Assembly: GCA_021203245.1 (NCBI GenBank)
Contig: JAJQBO010000092.1
Span: 1 to 64,000 of the forward strand
Length of the DNA: 64,000 nucleotides
Direction of reading: 5' to 3'
From: Planctomycetaceae bacterium
GTDB taxonomy: Bacteria; Planctomycetota; SZUA-567
The notes below the pieces were generated by a model. That model was not told the DNA's origin, ran no database searches, and was given only the letters and a program-made list of their open reading frames with translations. Position numbers and translations under genes: made by a program. Shown one piece after another: positions 60,300-64,000 of this stretch. How positions within the stretch are numbered: the first letter of the stretch is position 1; each line of letters starts with the position of its first letter.

Positions 60300-61263
60300 C
60301 TATTTAAGGAACGCGTCCATGATCTGGTCGTTCTTCACTTCGGCGCGGACCATATCGTAAACGGGACCCATCTTGTCGCGGAACAATTTGCGCTGTTCGG
60401 GGGTCAGGTCGATGATTTCGATCCCGCCCTTGATGGCTTCGATGGCCTTTTCCTCGTTGGCCCGGGCGACGCCGCGCTGGAAGTCGATGGACTCCTTGGC
60501 GGCCTTGTGGACTATGGCCTGCTGTTCGGGGGTGAGTTCGTTTTAGAACTCGAGGTTCATGAAGATCGGCATCGGGGTATAGATGTGGTTGGTGGTCATG
60601 ACGTAGTTCTGCACTTCGTAGAACTTGTTGGTGTAGATGAGTTCAAACGGGTTTTCCTGGGCGTCGACGGTGCGCTGCTGCAGGGCGGTGAACAGTTCGC
60701 CGAACGAGACCGGCGTCGGGTTCGCGCCGAGAGTGCGCCAGGTGGCCATCTGAATCTTGTTTTCCATGACGCGGAGCTTGATGCCGGCCAGGTCTTCGGG
60801 CTTCATGATCGGCTTGTTGGCGGTGAGCTGGCGGAAGCCGTTTTCGGTATAGCCGAGGCCCTTGAGGTTGATCTTTGGCGGCGAGGAGCATCTTGCCGGG
60901 TTCGCCGTCAAGGGTGGCGTAGGCCTCCTCGCGGGTGGAAAAGAGGAAGGGGGCGTCGAGGACATAGAACTCGCTGGCAAAGCCCGCGATGGGCGAGCCG
61001 GACGAATGCCCGACCTGGACGTTGCCGAGCTGGCAGCCTTCGACCACTTCGCGGTCGCCGCCGAGTTGCTGGTTCGGGAAGATTTCGACTTCCATGGCGC
61101 CGTTCGATTCGGTTTCGATGATTTCCTTGAACTTCAGCCAGCCTTCATGGCTCGAGTGGTCCTCGGTCGCGCCGTGAGCGACGGTGATGTGGACGTCGGC
61201 GGCATAGGCGGCGCAGCCAAGCGCGAAAAGGCACACGAGTGCGAGCAACGCGGATTTCTTCAT
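60300..61263 (-). pseudogene. dctP: TRAP substrate-binding protein (DctP) with a frameshift and an in-frame TAA
   Basis: A signal peptide (MKKSALLALVCLFALGCAAYA, cleaved before ADV) and AGGAGAATGGT ribosome-binding site give the start at 61263. The DctP pattern follows: HITVAHGATEDHSSHEGWLKFKEIIE, FPNQQLGGDREVVEGCQLGNVQ, LDAPFLFSTREEAYATLDGEPGK. The frame then shifts near 60872-60880 and continues as KINLKGLGYTENGFRQLT and LRVMENKIQMATWRTLGANPTPVSFGELFTALQQRTVDAQENPF, the carboxylate-binding core. A TAA at 60543-60545 interrupts NLEF/NELTPEQQ, after which sense codons run to TAG at 60300. The restored length would be about 320 residues, normal. Two independent lesions suggest decay or poor local sequence. 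The ligand is unknown. Confidence 0.87.
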
Positions 61264-61358
61264 ACCATTCTCCTGTAACGGGTGCGGTCCCCTCCGCTGC
61301 CCTGTTCGGCTCCGAACTTCGGGGCGGCCGGGATGATCGTAATTTTTCGACAACGCTG

Positions 61359-62723
61359 TTAGGCGAGGCTCTTTTCGATATCCATATACGCCTCGGTAAA
61401 CACCTTCGAGACGGCCTGAAGCGGTACAAAATCGTGGACGCTGTCCATGTCCAGCTTGTCGCGGTTGTAGGCCTTGACGAAGATGGTCGACTTGTTCAGG
61501 ATTTCCATGACGTCGGCGGGGGTCGAGTCCTCCATCTCCGACTTGAGTGGGCGCGGCTCCTGGTCGAACTCCTTGATCTTCTCGGTCATGGTGGTGAAGA
61601 CGACCGGCGCGTCGGCGTGATCGGTCAGGCAGGCTTCGATGGTGTAGGGTCCGCGAATGGCGGCGGCCATGATGGTGGCCTTGTTCAGGCCCTTGGCGCG
61701 CAGGTTGGCGTAGGACTTGCGCAGCACCGAGACGCCGGCCCACTTCGAGTACTGCTTGGGGTTTTCGACCCCCATCGCTTCCAGTTCCTTGGCGACATTG
61801 TCGTCCAGGAAGCCGGCCATGATGACGACGAAGCATTGCTTGTCGCCCTTCTGGATGATCTCGGCGAAGATTTCGTGCTGGCTGACCGAGAAGTTCAGGG
61901 TCATGCAAATGCGGATGCCCTTGGCGACCAGCGCCTCGGCGGCCTTGACCGCACCCTTGACGGCGGGCAGCTTGTAGACCACGTTGATCGGCTGATAGCC
62001 GAGTTCTTTGGCATACGCTTCCTGCCAGTAGAGGACTTCGTCGACCATCTTTTTGTCGTCGTCGGGGCCGATGTTTTTCGGGTTGGTCTGGACGCAGACA
62101 AAACCAAACCCGCCGTCGGTGGCGTCGTAGATGGGCTTCAGGACGCGGGCGTTGATGGCGGTAACCTTTACGAACATGGCGGAGATTATCTTCTCGACCG
62201 ACGCGCCCGGATTTTCGGCCTTGGCCTCGTCCAGGAGCTTGGCCCAGAGTTCCGGGTTTTCCTTGCGGAACAGGTTTATCTTGGCCGGGTTGGAGGTGAC
62301 GAAACGGGCGCCGCGGCGGAGCGAGTGATCCATACCGGTGCAGTAGTCGTGGCCCCAGAAGTCGTAGAGCTTGCCCTCGCGGGTGTACTCGCACATCTTC
62401 CAGGTCTGGCTGGCGGCGATGGCTTCCTTTTCGGCGGTATAGGCCGCGACGGCGCTCTCGTCGGCGTTGGCCGTGACCACCTCTTCGAAGCGCGCCTGCA
62501 TGGCGGCGACGGCATTCTTCCCGACCATGTCGTCCAACACCCATCCGGTGAGGGCGGAGCCGAGGTCGAGGGCGAGGTCGGTCGCCAGATGGACGGCGGC
62601 GGCCTTGTCAGACTGGGTGGCGGCGGTAATTTCGTAGAGGACCGCGTCGCCCGCTTTGGCGAATTCGCTGGCGGTGGCGGGGAAGAGAACGGCGTTTCTC
62701 GCATCATTGAGGGAGCGAAGCAT
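61359..62723 (-). CDS. Transaldolase-family Schiff-base aldolase
   Basis: A 454-residue protein with a transaldolase barrel. FVTSNPAKINLFRKENPELW is the TxNP motif of the first strand, and the Schiff-base lysine is in INVVYKLPAVKGAVKAAEALVAKGI. ICMTLNFSVSQHEIFAEII is the T.FS..Q box. The N-terminal 100 residues and the last 120 lie outside the classical barrel, making this longer than TalB (about 317) and unlike fructose-6-phosphate aldolases (about 220). It is the first gene after the operon promoter. The donor and acceptor substrates are unknown; sugar or sulfo-sugar cleavage is possible. No lesions. Confidence 0.8.
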   Translation of the reverse strand: MLRSLNDARNAVLFPATASEFAKAGDAVLYEITAATQSDKAAAVHLATDLALDLGSALTGWVLDDMVGKNAVAAMQARFEEVVTANADESAVAAYTAEKEAIAASQTWKMCEYTREGKLYDFWGHDYCTGMDHSLRRGARFVTSNPAKINLFRKENPELWAKLLDEAKAENPGASVEKIISAMFVKVTAINARVLKPIYDATDGGFGFVCVQTNPKNIGPDDDKKMVDEVLYWQEAYAKELGYQPINVVYKLPAVKGAVKAAEALVAKGIRICMTLNFSVSQHEIFAEIIQKGDKQCFVVIMAGFLDDNVAKELEAMGVENPKQYSKWAGVSVLRKSYANLRAKGLNKATIMAAAIRGPYTIEACLTDHADAPVVFTTMTEKIKEFDQEPRPLKSEMEDSTPADVMEILNKSTIFVKAYNRDKLDMDSVHDFVPLQAVSKVFTEAYMDIEKSLA

Positions 62724-62925
62724 CGTGCGACTCCTAGGGATAATGGTCTACCGGGTATAGGCAACCTGCGCGCAATCCCCCTTGGATCTGCGCGAGGCGT
62801 AAATCATTAACGTAGAACAACGGGGTGGAGCCGGTCCGACAGGAGGCGAGCGGGAACGGCTCGTAGGGATTAATGCGGTATCGGGTCAGGGAGGCGTCGA
62901 GCCTGCTGTCTGGCATATGATCTGT

Positions 62926-62936
62926 TGGTCATACCT
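62926..62936 (-). promoter_or_regulatory. Candidate GntR/FadR operator
   Basis: GGT-CAT-ACC (62927-62935) is an inverted repeat with a 3-nt spacer, the GGTnnnACC half-site core used by FadR-subfamily regulators. It sits just downstream of the predicted -10, at the expected transcription start, where binding would block transcription. Confidence 0.4.
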
Positions 62937-62938
62937 TC

Positions 62939-62967
62939 ATACTATACTATCAACTCGCCTTTGTCAA
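62939..62967 (-). promoter_or_regulatory. Sigma-70-like promoter of the catabolic operon
   Basis: On the minus strand, TTGACA (62967-62962) is a perfect -35. A -10 of TAGTAT (62944-62939) follows at 17-nt spacing, with an alternative TATAGT at 15-nt spacing. It lies about 215 nt upstream of the aldolase start. Confidence 0.65.
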
Positions 62968-63071
62968 ACCGCTTTTTTGCCGGATCCCGCATTTTATCTA
63001 TCCCTTTGCCTTTTTCCGCCGATTGCGGTAAATAGCAGCAGGAAATGCCCATGATACGGCAAGGAGGGGGT

Positions 63072-63863
63072 ATGGCGAGCAGGAAGTTGCTGTCGTGCGA
63101 AGTGATGCGGGACGAAGTGGAATGGCTGATCGGCCGCGCCGGGCTCGGTGACGGTATCGACGCCGAATTCCTCGAAATGGGTCTGCACCAGCACCCGGAG
63201 CGCCTCAACGCCGAATTGGAGCGGCGCATCGGCGCGTGCGAGGGCATGGGGTATGACGCTGTCCTCCTTATGTTCGGCCTGTGCAGCAATGCCGTGACCG
63301 GGTTGTGGGCGCCGGCCGACAGCCGCCTCGTCCTGCCCCGCGTCCACGACTGCATTTCGGTCTACCTCGGCTCGACGCGCCGCTTTATGGCCGAACACGC
63401 GGCCGAGCCCGGCACCTATTGGTTCAGCCGCGGTTTTCTCCACCGGTCCGACGGCGTCGCCTGGGAAGCCGGCGGGCTGGGCGCGGACTTCGGCGGCACG
63501 GACGAGGCCGGCCGGCGCTTGTCCGTCCCCGAGCTGCGCGCCCGCTATGTCCAGGAGTATGGCGAAGACAACGCGGAATACCTTATCGAGGTGCTGGTCG
63601 ATTCGTGGAAGGCGAACTATAAGCGCGCCGTTTACCTCGAATGGAGCGAGTACCCGGGCCGGGCCGCCGACCGCGACACCGTGCGTCGGCATGCGGACCG
63701 AAGCGGGTGGGAGTTTCACGCCATGCCGGTGGATCTGCGCCTGTTGGAGGCGCTCCTGACCGGCTGCTGGTCGCCGGAGGAATTTATGGTGGTCGGACCG
63801 GGCGAACGGTTGATCGCCAGCAATGACGAACGGATTTTCTGCGCCGCGCCCGACGGCGGCTGA
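63072..63863 (+). CDS. DUF1638 domain-containing protein
   Basis: The ATG at 63072 is preceded by AAGGAGG. The 263-residue product has the DUF1638 pattern: LLSCEVMRDEVEWLIGR at the start, a DAVLLMFGLCSNAVTGLWAPA core, LVLPRVHDCISVYLGST, TYWFSRGFL, and the C-terminal WEFHAMPVDLRLLEALLTGCWSPEEFMVVGPGE. DUF1638 proteins are found in anaerobes and methanogens, often beside methyltransferase or corrinoid genes, but their function is not established. The conserved Cys and His (SCE, GLCSN, VHDC) suggest a metal or cofactor site. It is followed 47 nt later by a nitroreductase gene on the same strand. Confidence 0.88.
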   Translation: MASRKLLSCEVMRDEVEWLIGRAGLGDGIDAEFLEMGLHQHPERLNAELERRIGACEGMGYDAVLLMFGLCSNAVTGLWAPADSRLVLPRVHDCISVYLGSTRRFMAEHAAEPGTYWFSRGFLHRSDGVAWEAGGLGADFGGTDEAGRRLSVPELRARYVQEYGEDNAEYLIEVLVDSWKANYKRAVYLEWSEYPGRAADRDTVRRHADRSGWEFHAMPVDLRLLEALLTGCWSPEEFMVVGPGERLIASNDERIFCAAPDGG

Positions 63864-63909
63864 TGGCGCGGGTACAGGCGGTTACCATTTCTCTCGGAAA
63901 GGAGTGACG

Positions 63910-64000
63910 ATGGAATTAAAACAATGCGTGGCAGGGCGGCGCAGCATTCGCAAGTTCACGGACAAGGCGGTCGACGACGACCTGCTCAAGAAGATCATTG
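63910..64000 (+). CDS. Nitroreductase family protein (partial, runs off the window)
   Basis: The ATG after GGAAAGGAGTGACG opens a frame reading MELKQCVAGRRSIRKFTDKA, then VDDDLLKKII to the window end. The RRSIRKFTDKAV stretch is the FMN-binding N-terminus of the nitroreductase/NfsB-FrwB superfamily (RRSxRxF). Only about 30 codons are visible, so the subclass cannot be set. Confidence 0.82.
   Translation, partial: MELKQCVAGRRSIRKFTDKAVDDDLLKKII

Larger units (their letters stand above)
62724..63071. other. Divergent intergenic region with the catabolic-operon promoter
   Basis: This 348-bp gap holds the leader of the minus-strand operon (62724-62938), its promoter and putative operator, and the upstream region of the DUF1638 gene. 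The leader encodes no convincing small ORF. Nothing else is seen. Confidence 0.6.

Noticed and set aside
10824-60545. Possible recoding of TAA, since two interrupted genes (RND permease at 10824, dctP at 60543) both have TAA followed by AAC
   Set aside because: TAA is used as a normal stop elsewhere (for example the acid phosphatase gene at 13904). The residues expected at the two positions differ between families, and dctP also has a frameshift.
51288-62723. Assigning the operon to the sulfoquinovose transaldolase (sulfo-TAL) pathway
   Set aside because: A transaldolase alone is not enough; no sulfoquinovosidase, SQ isomerase or sulfonate exporter is present, and LarA plus SucCD do not belong to that pathway.

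Overview
The window is a 64-kb, GC-rich (by eye about 60-65% GC) bacterial chromosome segment from a Gram-negative organism. LPS genes are present (kdsC, waaF, a very large LptA/OstA-like exported protein), together with an RND efflux pair and a SurA-like foldase. The gene mix is a PIN-PhoH ATPase, FolE2, a pseudopilin-like protein with the NHG...DG signature, oleABC-type olefin genes, DUF4340, DUF1638 and several small zinc-ribbon proteins. It is most reminiscent of the Planctomycetes/Lentisphaerae side of the PVC superphylum. That placement is an inference from gene content only; no rRNA, tRNA, CRISPR array or replication origin was seen.

Layout. 1-0.9 kb: decayed IS110-type transposase cut by a palindromic repeat. 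1-7.6 kb (minus): BrkB/YihY membrane protein, FMN-binding protein, 1124-residue LptA-like protein, GNAT acetyltransferase and KdsC. 7.8-13.9 kb (plus): RND adaptor and permease (permease broken by an in-frame TAA), TatD-type hydrolase and an exported acid phosphatase with a clear terminator. 14.4-24.9 kb (minus): HisD, a protein with repeated FliM-like SQDDIDALF motifs, DUF4340, glycosyltransferase, OleC, HAD hydrolase and pseudopilin-like protein. 25.1-31.8 kb (plus): PTS IIA coupled to a rhomboid protease, aminotransferase, fucose-isomerase-like protein and SurA-like protein. 31.8-42.8 kb (minus): a VapBC-like pair with a stop in the toxin, NagD-type phosphatase, orphan OppF, a GDT1-rubrerythrin fusion, TPR protein, OleB, OleA, MalQ, a 58-aa conserved small protein, PIN-PhoH and a uronate-isomerase-like protein. 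42.9-51 kb (plus): MetG, Vat/CatB-type acetyltransferase, WaaF, GH57 protein, FolE2 and two small conserved proteins. 51.3-62.7 kb (minus): a catabolic operon with a TRAP transporter. 63-64 kb (plus): DUF1638 protein and the start of a nitroreductase.

The most interesting block is 51.3-62.7 kb. One promoter region appears to drive a transaldolase-family aldolase, DctPQM, a FadR-type regulator, SucCD-like CoA ligase, a LarA-type nickel racemase, an SDR, a second transaldolase and a zinc alcohol dehydrogenase. This is a coherent route for importing and cleaving an unidentified hydroxy- or sugar-acid. Three of its genes (dctP, sucD, second transaldolase) carry frameshifts or stops in this sequence. 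Either the operon is decaying or the sequence has local errors.

Nearly every larger intergenic gap holds a member of a palindromic repeat family whose ends read CGTCACCCCGGCG...CGCCGGGGTGACG. Two internal variants exist, plus a second family with ends CCCGCGAACGCGGG. These look like non-autonomous, MITE/REP-type elements.
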